DNA of 40,357 nucleotides from an uncultured Porphyromonadaceae bacterium (GCA_947176605.1 CAMWRH010000024.1:1-40357), one strand, 5' to 3'. Numbered from the stretch's first letter, positions 15,576-23,995 are shown. Program-made: numbers and translations. Notes: generated by a model not told the origin, from the sequence alone.

Positions 15576-17681
15576 ATGAAACGACACAACCACTACACCC
15601 ACCTCCGCACCATCGCCGCTACGGCTGTGATGGGGATTGCTGCGTATGCACATGTAATGGCACAGGATGACGCCGAACGCAATTATGCGTTCCGCCATGC
15701 CGAAACTCCCCTTCGGATCGAACCCTATTCCACTACCGTATATACCTCCGGCTTGCATGGCGTGCAGACCATGCGGGGCGACCGTCTGCGCGTATTCGGC
15801 AAGGATACGGTGGCCGATTTCCGTCTCAGTCCGGCCGGCAACCATTTCTTCGCCATCCGCGCCGGTAAGAAGGGTAAGCGGGAGGCCCATCGGTTTGAGA
15901 CTCTGACCACCGGCCCGAAGAGCCGCACGAAGAAGTTTGACGCCAAGCATCTCGGCACTCCGCTTGCGGCCACGTTCACGCCGGATGCCCGGCAGCTGGT
16001 GGTGGCCACTGACAAGGGGATCGTGATGCTCGACCCGAGAAAGTTTAAGGTAACCGACCGCATCGACCTTGTGCCTCTGCGTCCGCAGATGATGGTGATG
16101 AGTCCCAACGGGTATTTCCTCGCTCTGGTGGAGGGGAAGGATGTGGTGATCTATAATTTCGAGGATAAGAAGATACGCACGCGGATCGATGCCGAGGTGA
16201 AGGTGACGGATCTGGCATTCAGCCCCGACGCCTCGTCGATGGCGCTGCTTACCGACGATGGTCTGCTCTCTGTATATGACACCCGCACTTTCGAGGTGCG
16301 CACAATGGTCGACGATCTCGGCCAGGCTCTGGCCTGCGATTTCAATGCCGACGGCAAGTATGTGGCTGTGGCCACTTCTCCCTCCGATATCGAGATTGTC
16401 AATCTGGTGCGCACTTCCGACCGCCGCCATATCGATGCGGAGGCCGGCGGGATGGCCGATCTGGTGTTTGTCATGGATTCCGAAGACCGCCCTGTGCTGG
16501 TGTATGGCGCGGAGTCGGCGCTTAAGGCGCAGCGCATCAACGGACTGGAACCATATTTCAACCGTCTGGTGAGCGATGCCGTCGAGGAGCGCATGGCCGA
16601 GTGGCTGAAGATGCAGCCGGGTGAGTCGATGGAGGCTTACAGTCTGCGTGTCAATGAGGAGTCGGTACGGCGTCAGCGCCGCCTGTTTGAAGACAGCATA
16701 TCCACCGACCTGGCGGGCGACCTGATCTCGATGTCGGAAATCACGCTGGGCAATTATGACCGTCAGAACGGTCTGCTGGCTGTGGAGTTCTCGAATATGC
16801 CGCAGATCTATCTGCCGGTGCCGGAGGCGGATGTGGCGGCCATCGGTTCGGCGGCCGACCTGAGTATCTCCGACGCGCAGTATGGCGTGCTGCCGGATGA
16901 TTCGTTTGAACTTGTCTACGCCCGCTTCCGCAACATCAAGGATGGCAAGACTTTCATATACGACAATCTTGACCGCCGCCCGATGGAGATGCTTGGCGCC
17001 GACACGGATTTCGTATCGCTCGATGTGATACGCCAGCAGCAGATGGAGGAAATCCGCCTGCAGGAGGTGAAGCAGCAGGTCGTGGCGGAGGCTAAGCGGA
17101 ATAATGTGATTTCCGACCATACCAACATTACGGTGGATTCGCAGGTGGTGCCGGCATATGATGCCGACGGCAACAGGATTCTGAATTATCTGGTGAAGTT
17201 CACTTATGAGGTCGACCCGGATTTCTCGGCTGTGGAGGATTTCAAGCCGGGCAAGTATACGATCGCGGAGTCGGGTGCGGCCACTTCGATGCTCAATATC
17301 GTGCAGCAGGCTTTCGAGGGGGACATGGCGCAGCATCTGAAGGCGGGTAAGCGTCTGAATGTGAAGATTTCAGGCACTGCTGACGCTACGCCGATCGTGC
17401 GAGGCATCGCCTATGACGGTGCGTTGGGTGAGTTTGACGAGGAACCGGTGACCGTCGACGGTCAGCTGACGGCCCTGAGCGTCAACCGCTCGGAGGGTAT
17501 CCGCACCAACGAGCAGCTGGCATTCCTGCGTGCTGCCGCCGTGCGCGACCATCTTGACCGCAACGTGAAGGCTCTCGCCGATATGGATACCCGCTATGAT
17601 TATCATGTGGGGGTAAGCAAGGACAAGGGGTCGGAGTTCCGCCGCATCACTGCGGAGTTCACTTTTGTAGACGCTTTCTAA
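15576..17681 (+). CDS. exported beta-propeller protein with OmpA-like C-terminus
   Basis: The frame is open from 15399, but that stretch overlaps the promoter. The ATG at 15576 begins a plausible signal peptide (MKRHNHYTHLRTIAATAVMG, cleavage after VMA), giving about 701 residues. Residues about 45-320 are WD40/YncE-like blades: TVADFRLSPAGNHFFAI, AATFTPDARQLVVAT, MMVMSPNGYFLALV, VTDLAFSPDASSMALL and ALACDFNADGKYVAVA. A helical region (about 340-375) and a middle beta region follow. The C-terminal 110 residues have VKISGTADATP, then RTNEQLAFLRAAAVRDHL, which resembles the OmpA domain (G-TD ... N--L---RA--V). Peptidoglycan attachment is therefore possible but uncertain. It is the first gene of the four-gene rightward operon, 16 bp before the TPR-caspase. 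Confidence 0.83.
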   Translation: MKRHNHYTHLRTIAATAVMGIAAYAHVMAQDDAERNYAFRHAETPLRIEPYSTTVYTSGLHGVQTMRGDRLRVFGKDTVADFRLSPAGNHFFAIRAGKKGKREAHRFETLTTGPKSRTKKFDAKHLGTPLAATFTPDARQLVVATDKGIVMLDPRKFKVTDRIDLVPLRPQMMVMSPNGYFLALVEGKDVVIYNFEDKKIRTRIDAEVKVTDLAFSPDASSMALLTDDGLLSVYDTRTFEVRTMVDDLGQALACDFNADGKYVAVATSPSDIEIVNLVRTSDRRHIDAEAGGMADLVFVMDSEDRPVLVYGAESALKAQRINGLEPYFNRLVSDAVEERMAEWLKMQPGESMEAYSLRVNEESVRRQRRLFEDSISTDLAGDLISMSEITLGNYDRQNGLLAVEFSNMPQIYLPVPEADVAAIGSAADLSISDAQYGVLPDDSFELVYARFRNIKDGKTFIYDNLDRRPMEMLGADTDFVSLDVIRQQQMEEIRLQEVKQQVVAEAKRNNVISDHTNITVDSQVVPAYDADGNRILNYLVKFTYEVDPDFSAVEDFKPGKYTIAESGAATSMLNIVQQAFEGDMAQHLKAGKRLNVKISGTADATPIVRGIAYDGALGEFDEEPVTVDGQLTALSVNRSEGIRTNEQLAFLRAAAVRDHLDRNVKALADMDTRYDYHVGVSKDKGSEFRRITAEFTFVDAF

Positions 17682-17697
17682 ACCTGACATCAAGTAA

Positions 17698-20325
17698 ATG
17701 AAGAAGATATATCTCCCTATTCTGACTCTCGGCACTCTTGCGGCTTCGTATACCGTATTGTCGGTAGCTTCGGCGGCTGGCCTCTCCTCGCCGGAAGTAG
17801 TGCTTGCTGAGCCGGGGCCTGATGGCACGCCGGCTGATTCCGGCCTCCGGACTGATCCGGATGCCGTGGCCGATACCGTGCCCCTCCCCTCCCCCGCCGA
17901 ACTGAAGGGGGAAGAGGCCGCCGGACTTTATAAGGGTGTGAAGTTCATGCTCTATGAGGGGGAACTGGAGAGTAACCTTTATCCGGCCGCCATTGAGGCC
18001 GACCGGGCTGCCGTGGAGGCTTTGTCGCTGGCTGAGTCGGATGAGCAGCGTGAGCGGGCGGCGAGCATCCTGCTCGACCTTGACCCGCTTATGGCGCAGG
18101 GTGCGGTATATTTTTCGCAGCAGGGCGACCAGCAGCGGCAGGCGGAGTTCGCACGCGCCTGCATCGATGCGCGCAATCACCCGCTGATGGCGGGGCGGAA
18201 GTTCGACCCGCTGACCGGACTGATGCCGCAGCTGCTCTATTGCGCGGCCTATGGGGCCACGGCCTCGGGCGACACGGAGGCGGCGAAGGGGTATTTCCGC
18301 CAGTATCTTGACTCGGGCGATGCGTCGCAGCGTCAGAATGTGGTGAAGTATTACGGACAGGCCTGTCTGGCTACGGGTGATTACCGCAACGGTCTGAATG
18401 TGCTTTCCGAGGGGGCGGCGCAATATCCTGCGGATATCCAGATTCTTACTCTGGCGCTGCAGACATGTCTCGACGGAGGTCTGACCGATTCGATGCAGCC
18501 GCTGCTCGACAAGGCGCTGGCTCTGAGTCCGAATGATGAGAAACTTCTGAATCTTCAGGCTCAGCTTCATGAGCGCAACGGGGAGTATGCCGCAGCTGTC
18601 GACATCCTGCAGCGTCTGCTTGAGACGCATCCCAACAGTCTGGAGCTCTACCGCTCTCTGGCTACCTGCTATTATAATCTGGGAGCCTCGCATTATAACT
18701 CTTCGATTATGGAGAGTGATGAGAAGACGGCCACGCGGCACCGCCGCCAGTCGCGCACGTATTTCAATTCGGCGGCCAACGCCCTGGGGCATGTGCTGGC
18801 CAACACGCCGTCTGACATGAAGTATCTTACGGCGCTGGCGCATACCTATGCCTCGCTGGGTGAGAAGGATAAGTTTGAGGAGACCAACCGTCAGATCCGC
18901 GCTTTCGGGGGCAATCCGGTGGCCTTCAATTCGATGCCTCAGATGATAGGAAGCGCTTCGGCGGCTGCCTCGGGTGAGGTGGCGGCGAAGGGGGATGTGC
19001 CGTCGTTTGACGAGTTTGCGGCTCACTACATCACTTCGGAGCTGGGTGCATGGGCCCGTCGCGGCGAATTTGAGAAGATTGAGGATTACCGCCGGCGTAT
19101 GGCCGGGGGTGAGGCCGAACAGAAATATGAGGCGCTGCTGCGGCAGGCGGAGAAGGATTATCTCGACCGTTATGCCTCACAGCTGTTGCTTACCGACATG
19201 CGTCTGCAACCCTACGATGTGGAACATGAGACCTACCGTATCGATACCCCCTACGGCGAGACGGTGGTGAAGGTGCCGCTCAAGGACCATGAGGCGGAGG
19301 CCTTCAAGGCCGGATGGGAGGGTGCGCAGCTGCGTGCACCGCGATATATGATACGCGACGGCAAGGTGGCGCTGGCTTCGGTCACGTATGTCGTAGGGGG
19401 CCGGAAGTATGAGTATTCGGCTGCCGATGCGGCGGGATATTCCACACCTCGCGTGTATGTCGACATGGCCGGAATCCTCGGTGATGGCGATGATGCGGGG
19501 AGCAACGCCAACTCCGGCCCGGCAGTAGGGATATTCAAGGATTCGGATGTGGATGTGAATATCCCGGTGACGGGGCGTAAGGCTTCAGGCACGTTCGCTC
19601 TGGTGATTGCCAACGAGCGGTATGCCAAGGCCGACAATGTATACGGGGCGCTGCATGACGGGGATACATTTGCCCGCTACTGTGCCTCTACTTTGGGGGT
19701 GCCGCAGAGCAATATCATCGCGGTCAATGATGCCACCGGCAATGAGGTGCGCGATGCGCTCTCCACCCTTTCGCGCAAGGTGAAGGGTTACGGGCCGGAG
19801 GCTGAGGTGATTGTGTATTATGCGGGGCATGGTCTGCCGGATGAGTCCAACGGTGAGGCTTATATGATGCCGGTGGATGCTAATCCGATGCTTCCGGCCA
19901 CGCTTATCCCGATGTCGGAGATTTATTCTACGTTGGGAGCGCTCCCGTCGGCGGCTACGTCGGTATTCGTGGATGCCTGTTTCAGCGGCACCGACCGCTC
20001 TGGCGAGATGATCAATAAGGCGCGCGGCGTGGTGTTCGCCACCCGTCCGGCGGCTCCGGAAGGCAATATGTTTGTGCTTACGGCGGCCTCTTCGAAGGAG
20101 ACGGCGCTGCCGTATAAGGAGAAGTATCACGGTCTCTTCACTTACTGGCTGCTGAAGAAGCTGCAGGAGTCGAAGGGTAACGCTACTCTCAAGCAGATTG
20201 CGGAGTATGTGATATCCAATGTGCGCAATACGGCTGAGAGTGTCAATGGGAAACCGCAGAATCCCACTGTCAGCACCTCCGGGGAGATGGCCACCCGGTG
20301 GGACAGTAAGAAGCTGAAGCCGTAA
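17698..20325 (+). CDS. exported TPR-caspase fusion (peptidase C14-like)
   Basis: This 875-residue protein has a signal peptide (about residues 1-25). About six tetratricopeptide-type helical pairs follow (about 85-405), such as AAYGATASGDTEAAKGYF, YYGQACLATGDYRNGLNV and LQAQLHERNGEYAAAVDIL. A linker and a mixed region (about 435-630) lead to a C-terminal caspase-like domain (about 635-870). The dyad is intact: H711 in VYYAGHG and C761 in FVDACFSG. The first-strand motif FALVIANERY and the GLFTYWLLKKL segment fit the C14 fold. TPRs usually bind peptides or partners, so regulation by a partner is plausible. An extracytoplasmic position follows from the signal peptide. It sits between the propeller gene (16-bp gap) and the DUF4384-like gene (59-bp gap). 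Confidence 0.9.
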   Translation: MKKIYLPILTLGTLAASYTVLSVASAAGLSSPEVVLAEPGPDGTPADSGLRTDPDAVADTVPLPSPAELKGEEAAGLYKGVKFMLYEGELESNLYPAAIEADRAAVEALSLAESDEQRERAASILLDLDPLMAQGAVYFSQQGDQQRQAEFARACIDARNHPLMAGRKFDPLTGLMPQLLYCAAYGATASGDTEAAKGYFRQYLDSGDASQRQNVVKYYGQACLATGDYRNGLNVLSEGAAQYPADIQILTLALQTCLDGGLTDSMQPLLDKALALSPNDEKLLNLQAQLHERNGEYAAAVDILQRLLETHPNSLELYRSLATCYYNLGASHYNSSIMESDEKTATRHRRQSRTYFNSAANALGHVLANTPSDMKYLTALAHTYASLGEKDKFEETNRQIRAFGGNPVAFNSMPQMIGSASAAASGEVAAKGDVPSFDEFAAHYITSELGAWARRGEFEKIEDYRRRMAGGEAEQKYEALLRQAEKDYLDRYASQLLLTDMRLQPYDVEHETYRIDTPYGETVVKVPLKDHEAEAFKAGWEGAQLRAPRYMIRDGKVALASVTYVVGGRKYEYSAADAAGYSTPRVYVDMAGILGDGDDAGSNANSGPAVGIFKDSDVDVNIPVTGRKASGTFALVIANERYAKADNVYGALHDGDTFARYCASTLGVPQSNIIAVNDATGNEVRDALSTLSRKVKGYGPEAEVIVYYAGHGLPDESNGEAYMMPVDANPMLPATLIPMSEIYSTLGALPSAATSVFVDACFSGTDRSGEMINKARGVVFATRPAAPEGNMFVLTAASSKETALPYKEKYHGLFTYWLLKKLQESKGNATLKQIAEYVISNVRNTAESVNGKPQNPTVSTSGEMATRWDSKKLKP

Positions 20326-20384
20326 GCCCCTTCTCCATACGCACAACGCTCCTTTGAGAATGAGATAAACATATCGTATACAAT

Positions 20385-21302
20385 ATGATGGTAAAAGCGA
20401 TGATGCGCCTTGTGGCGCTTGCAGTCTTTCTCCTCTCCCCCTTCGGGGGCGCCACCTTGATGGCTAATGACATAAAGACCGTGGAGGGTGAATATACCTT
20501 TCTCGGCGATGGCCGCCATTCTCCTGCCGAGTGCAAACGCCTGGCGGCTGAAGGCGCCCGTATCCAGGCTCTTAAGAATGAGTTTGGCGCGGTGCTGAGT
20601 CAGGATATCATGCAGACGGAGTCGGTGAAGGGGGATTCGGAGGCCTCGCATTTCCTGTCGCTCTCTTCGTCGGAGGTGAAGGGTGAGTGGCTCGGGGATA
20701 TCGGCGAACCTGTGTATGACGTTTCGCTCGATGATGACGCCAATCTGGTGGTGCGCTGCAAGGTGAAGGGGCGTGCGAAAGCGCTCAATAACAAGGCGGC
20801 GGAGTTTGAGGCTCTGGTGCTCCGCAACGGCACCGACCAGCGTAATGCCGACACTAATTTCCGTCACGGCGACCGGATGTATCTCTATTTTTCGGCTCCG
20901 GTCAACGGATTTCTGAGCGTGTTTCTGGCAGATGAGCAGGATAATGTGTTTCAGATCCTCCCCTATTCCACCGGTGATGTGGCTGAAATCAAGACGCGCA
21001 AGGGGTATGATTATATCTTTTTCGATACTAAGCGCGGCACTGATTTCGGCAATGTCGACGAACTGATCATGACGGCACCTGACGGCGAGGAGTTCAATAA
21101 GGTGTATGTGGTGTTCTCGCCCGAGGCATTCGCCGCTCCGGCGGTGAAGTTCAAGTATGCCGGCGCGCCTCCGGTGATCGACCGGGAGGAGTTTGCGAAG
21201 TGGCTGGTGAAGGTGCGACGCAATGATGAGCGCATGGGTGTGAGGTCGATGAACCTCATGATTGCCCCCTCGGGCAAGAAGACAGAGTCCATCCGCTATT
21301 GA
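20385..21302 (+). CDS. exported DUF4384-like protein
   Basis: This 305-residue protein has a signal peptide (about residues 1-27; the first two codons are both ATG). An N-terminal segment (about 30-140) contains a charged helix, AECKRLAAEGARIQALKNEFG, of the kind seen in proteins annotated as LPP20-like or SIMPL-like. A DUF4384-like domain (about 150-250) follows, with GDRMYLYFSAPVNGFLSVF, then FQILPYSTG and an EELIxxxPxG-type segment. DUF4384 proteins are often found with caspase-family or serine/threonine-kinase genes; the biochemical role is unknown. It is the third gene of the rightward operon. Confidence 0.82.
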   Translation: MMVKAMMRLVALAVFLLSPFGGATLMANDIKTVEGEYTFLGDGRHSPAECKRLAAEGARIQALKNEFGAVLSQDIMQTESVKGDSEASHFLSLSSSEVKGEWLGDIGEPVYDVSLDDDANLVVRCKVKGRAKALNNKAAEFEALVLRNGTDQRNADTNFRHGDRMYLYFSAPVNGFLSVFLADEQDNVFQILPYSTGDVAEIKTRKGYDYIFFDTKRGTDFGNVDELIMTAPDGEEFNKVYVVFSPEAFAAPAVKFKYAGAPPVIDREEFAKWLVKVRRNDERMGVRSMNLMIAPSGKKTESIRY

Positions 21303-21468
21303 GCCTCCCGTGTGCCCCTCTCTCTTCCCCCCTGTCCGCATCTTGCCGCTGCGCTCCTGCTCCCCTCGTGCAACGCAGCCGCATACCGGAGCTACGGCAG
21401 GAGGGGATAGGAAAAATGCTCTGTGATTACAAATCAACCCAAATCAATAACTTAACATCTATTTCATT

Positions 21469-22098
21469 ATGAAAAAGATTATCATGATGCTGCTGGCTCT
21501 GGTGATGATCACTCCGGTGGTCTATGCAGATTCGAGCAAGACTCTCAAGAAGGAACTTGAGAAGGAGTACAAGAAGAAACTCAAAGGGTATCAGAAGGAG
21601 AAGTGGAACGTGGTGGGAAGCCGCACCATGGAGGTGGCTCTGCTGAAGCACTACGAGAAACTGAATGACGCCAATGAGGATGCTCAGGAAATCGTGGGCA
21701 TGTCGCGCACGAAGACGAAGAACAACGGCTATCAGGCGGCTTCCAACAATGCGATGATTTCCTATGCCTCGCAGGCCGGGTCGGCTCTGAAAGGTCGTGC
21801 CATGACCGATATCTTCGCTGATGGCGCCAACACTGAGGCTGAGTTCGACCATTTCTTCTCTGCCTATGAGCGCCTTGTGGAGAAGGAGATCCGCGGCGAG
21901 ATGCAGGAGAGCTTCGCTCTGATGCGCACTCTGCCCGATGGCACGTATGAGTTTGAGGTGTTCTATGTGGTAAGCGAAAGCAAGGCCGCCAAGGCCCGCC
22001 AGCGCGCCCTTGAGAATGCCATGAAGGACAGCGAGGTGGCTCAGAAATATGCCAAGGAACTGTCGGGCTACGTCAACGAATCATTCCCCCAGATGTAA
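21469..22098 (+). CDS. small exported helical protein of unknown function
   Basis: This 209-residue protein has a signal peptide (about residues 1-20, ending VYA). A very lysine/glutamate-rich helix follows (about 22-50, KTLKKELEKEYKKKLKGY). A middle part, RTKTKNNGYQAASNNAMISYASQAG, resembles the conserved core of small LPP20-type proteins, followed by a mixed region with GTYEFEVFYVVSESK. The family is not confidently recognised. It is 166 bp after the DUF4384-like gene, with no promoter seen in the gap, so it is probably the last gene of the operon. A strong terminator follows 39 bp later. Confidence 0.75.
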   Translation: MKKIIMMLLALVMITPVVYADSSKTLKKELEKEYKKKLKGYQKEKWNVVGSRTMEVALLKHYEKLNDANEDAQEIVGMSRTKTKNNGYQAASNNAMISYASQAGSALKGRAMTDIFADGANTEAEFDHFFSAYERLVEKEIRGEMQESFALMRTLPDGTYEFEVFYVVSESKAAKARQRALENAMKDSEVAQKYAKELSGYVNESFPQM

Positions 22099-22137
22099 TC
22101 GCCCCCACAAGCGAGCTACTGCATCTGCAGCCCCCTA

Positions 22138-22176
22138 AGGCACCCGCCCCGGCCACGCTGGCCGGAGCGGGTGCCT
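22138..22176 (+). terminator. terminator of the rightward caspase operon
   Basis: AGGCACCCGC-C-CCGGCCA pairs with TGGCCGG-A-GCGGGTGCCT: 17 bp in total with one mismatch and a 3-nt loop. CCCTTTTCC follows on the plus strand. Confidence 0.9.
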
Positions 22177-22184
22177 CCCTTTTC

Positions 22185-22250
22185 CGGCCAAACGACCGAA
22201 TGAAACTCGGCCAAACGACCGAACGAAACTCGGCCAAATGACCGAATATG
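22185..22250. repeat. three tandem 23-bp repeats
   Basis: Units start at 22185, 22208 and 22231. Units 1 and 2 (CGGCCAAACGACCGAATGAA type, 23 bp) differ at one base. Unit 3 is shortened to about 20 bp and slightly diverged. Each contains the partly symmetric CGGCCAAACGACCG. The array lies between two hairpin terminators and is not part of any gene. Confidence 0.88.
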
Positions 22251-22305
22251 CACATCAAGTCCCTGTTACTTAGCAAAATGGCCGCGCAATGAAGAGGATA
22301 AAACG

Positions 22306-22353
22306 GGACTCTGCGTGCCGCCGCTCCCCGGGGAGCGGCGATACGCAGAGTCC
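22306..22353. terminator. large bidirectional hairpin terminator
   Basis: An inner perfect 11-bp stem CGCCGCTCCCC/GGGGAGCGGCG and an outer 11-bp stem GGACTCTGCGT/ACGCAGAGTCC are separated by a 2x2 internal loop. The plus strand continues GTGTCGTTTTT and the minus strand CGTTTTATCC. It lies 35 bp past the stop of the leftward PurF-like gene. Confidence 0.88.
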
Positions 22354-22387
22354 GTGTCGTTTTTGCTGTATCCCCGAAGGGACGGAA

Positions 22388-23818
22388 TCAGTGGCAGTGC
22401 TTTTTGCAGCCGAAGCAGGAACTGCCGTCGAAGCAGTGGGTGCAGACCTTCTCTTTCGGCAGGCCGATTGATTCGATGAGGGTCTCTATCGGGTTGAATT
22501 TGAGCGATGTCAGGCCGAAGCGCTCGCGGATTTTCTCTACGAGGGTGTTGTATTCGGGCGATCCGGTGGTGGCGTATCGGTCGAGGTTCTTGTTGGGATC
22601 CCCTTCGAGTTCGCCGATGATGCGGCGTGTGAGCAGCTCCATGTCGCTCTTCGAGGAGGTGAAGCCGATGTAGCGGCAGCCGTAGATGAGCGGCGGGCAG
22701 GCTATGCGCATATGCACCTCGCGGGCACCTTTTTCGAAGAAGTCGGATACGTTGTCGTTAAGCTGGGTGCCGCGCACGATCGAGTCGTCGCAGAAGAGCA
22801 CGCGTTTCCCCTGGAGCATGGCGCTGTTGGGCACAAGTTTCATCTTGGCCACCAGATTGCGGGTCGACTGCTCGCTGGGGGTGAAGCTGCGGGGCCATGT
22901 GGGGGTGTATTTGGAGATGCAGCGGTGGTAGGGCACTTTGTGGCCGGCGGCGTATCCGAGGGCCATGCCGACACCTGAGTCGGGAATGCCGCAGGCGCAG
23001 TCGACTTCGGTCTCGTCGGTGCGCCCCATCTCGTAGCCGGAACTGAAGCGGGCTTCTTCGACGTTGCGCCCTTCGTAGGTGGAGGTGGGGAAGCCGTAAT
23101 ATACCCAAAGGAATGAGCAGACCTGCATCTGCTCGCCGGGCTCGCGGAGCGTTACGGCCTCTTCGGATGTGAAGCGCACTATCTCTCCGGGACCGAGGTC
23201 GCGCACGAGCCCGTAGCCGAGGTTGGCGAATGCGGTGCTCTCGGAGGCTGCGCACCATGCTCCCTCTTTGTGGCCGAGCACGAGCGGAGTGCGCCCGAGG
23301 CGGTCGCGCACGGCCAGGATGCCGTCTTCGGTCAGTATGAGCAGTGTGCAGGAACCCTTGATGCGGTCAAACATCAGTTCGATACCCTCTTCGAAGGTCC
23401 TTCCTTCGTTGATGAGCAGGGCCACAAGTTCGGTCTGGTTGGTGAGTCCCTGTGAGAGCTCGCCGAAGTGTACCCCTTTTGCGAGGAGTTCCTTCTCAAG
23501 TTCGGCCATATTCTCGATATGCGCCACTGTGACGATGGCGAATTTGCCGAGATGAGAGTTGATTACGATGGGCTGCGGGTCGGTATCGGAGATGACGCCG
23601 ATACCTGTCGTGCCTTCGAACTTGGGCAGTTCATGCTCGAACTTGGTGCGGAAATACGAACTTTCCAGACTGTGGATTGAGCGGCAGAAGCGCTCTCCGG
23701 CGCGGTCGTAGGTGACCATACCGGCACGGCGCGTGCCGAGATGTGAATGATAGTCTACACCGTAGAATAGATCCGTACGGCAATTTTGGCGGGCGGCTAC
23801 GCCCATTATACCTCCCAT
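22388..23818 (-). CDS. PurF-like amidophosphoribosyltransferase paralogue lacking the N-terminal cysteine
   Basis: This 476-residue protein has the two-domain PurF layout: an Ntn-type glutaminase-like domain (about residues 1-240) and a type I phosphoribosyltransferase domain (about 260-440). The PRPP-binding motif VLFCDDSIVRGTQ is intact near residues 335-350. In PurF the glutaminase nucleophile is the cysteine exposed after Met removal (MCGI...). Here the start reads MGGIMGV, with Gly at position 2, so glutamine hydrolysis by the usual route is not expected; C13 is the nearest cysteine. Ammonia-dependent activity or a regulatory role are alternatives. The tail has VCTHCF then CFGC and CH, partly matching the CxxCF Fe-S ligands of Bacillus-type PurF. 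The start is an ATG at 23816-23818. It is a single gene with terminators on both sides. Confidence 0.88.
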   Translation of the reverse strand: MGGIMGVAARQNCRTDLFYGVDYHSHLGTRRAGMVTYDRAGERFCRSIHSLESSYFRTKFEHELPKFEGTTGIGVISDTDPQPIVINSHLGKFAIVTVAHIENMAELEKELLAKGVHFGELSQGLTNQTELVALLINEGRTFEEGIELMFDRIKGSCTLLILTEDGILAVRDRLGRTPLVLGHKEGAWCAASESTAFANLGYGLVRDLGPGEIVRFTSEEAVTLREPGEQMQVCSFLWVYYGFPTSTYEGRNVEEARFSSGYEMGRTDETEVDCACGIPDSGVGMALGYAAGHKVPYHRCISKYTPTWPRSFTPSEQSTRNLVAKMKLVPNSAMLQGKRVLFCDDSIVRGTQLNDNVSDFFEKGAREVHMRIACPPLIYGCRYIGFTSSKSDMELLTRRIIGELEGDPNKNLDRYATTGSPEYNTLVEKIRERFGLTSLKFNPIETLIESIGLPKEKVCTHCFDGSSCFGCKKHCH

Positions 23819-23977
23819 AGCTGTCTGATTAGTTTGGAGATTTCTTTTTTACCTGTGGGCTTTTCCTCTCCCGGCTCTCCCTGCGGGGTGTGCGGGGTGG
23901 CGGAATGTATACGCCGGGATATTCGGAGGCCCGCGTACCGTGAGGGGGAAGGGGGAGAAAGTGCCTGTTTAAAGGTG

Positions 23978-23985
23978 CAAAATTA
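23978..23985 (-). promoter_or_regulatory. possible -7 element for the PurF-like gene
   Basis: This reads TAATTTTG on the minus strand, an exact TAnnTTTG match about 160 bp before the start codon. No -33 TTTG is found at the right distance, because the upstream terminator hairpin occupies that position. Confidence 0.45.
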
Positions 23986-23995
23986 CATAAAAAAA

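Noticed and set aside
15555-17336. 593-codon open frame on the minus strand opposite the propeller gene
   Set aside because: It lies entirely opposite a gene with signal peptide and propeller repeats, and the translation is His/Arg/Leu-rich without domains.
21354-21407. Terminator between the DUF4384-like gene and the small exported gene
   Set aside because: Competing 7-bp pairings (CTCCTGC/GCAGGAG and TCCCCTC/GAGGGGA) exist, but the loop exceeds 30 nt and no T-tract follows, so it is not called.
17659-21437. Long minus-strand open frames opposite the TPR-caspase and DUF4384-like genes
   Set aside because: They overlap confirmed coding sequence on the other strand, have basic low-complexity composition, and show no promoter or domain.
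11679-22098. Classical cytoplasmic caspase defence or abortive-infection island
   Set aside because: All products carry export signals, there is no nucleotide-second-messenger sensor, NTPase or nuclease gene, and no mobile-element genes flank the locus.
22185-22250. CRISPR-like direct repeats
   Set aside because: The 23-bp units are contiguous and lack spacers; there are only three copies.
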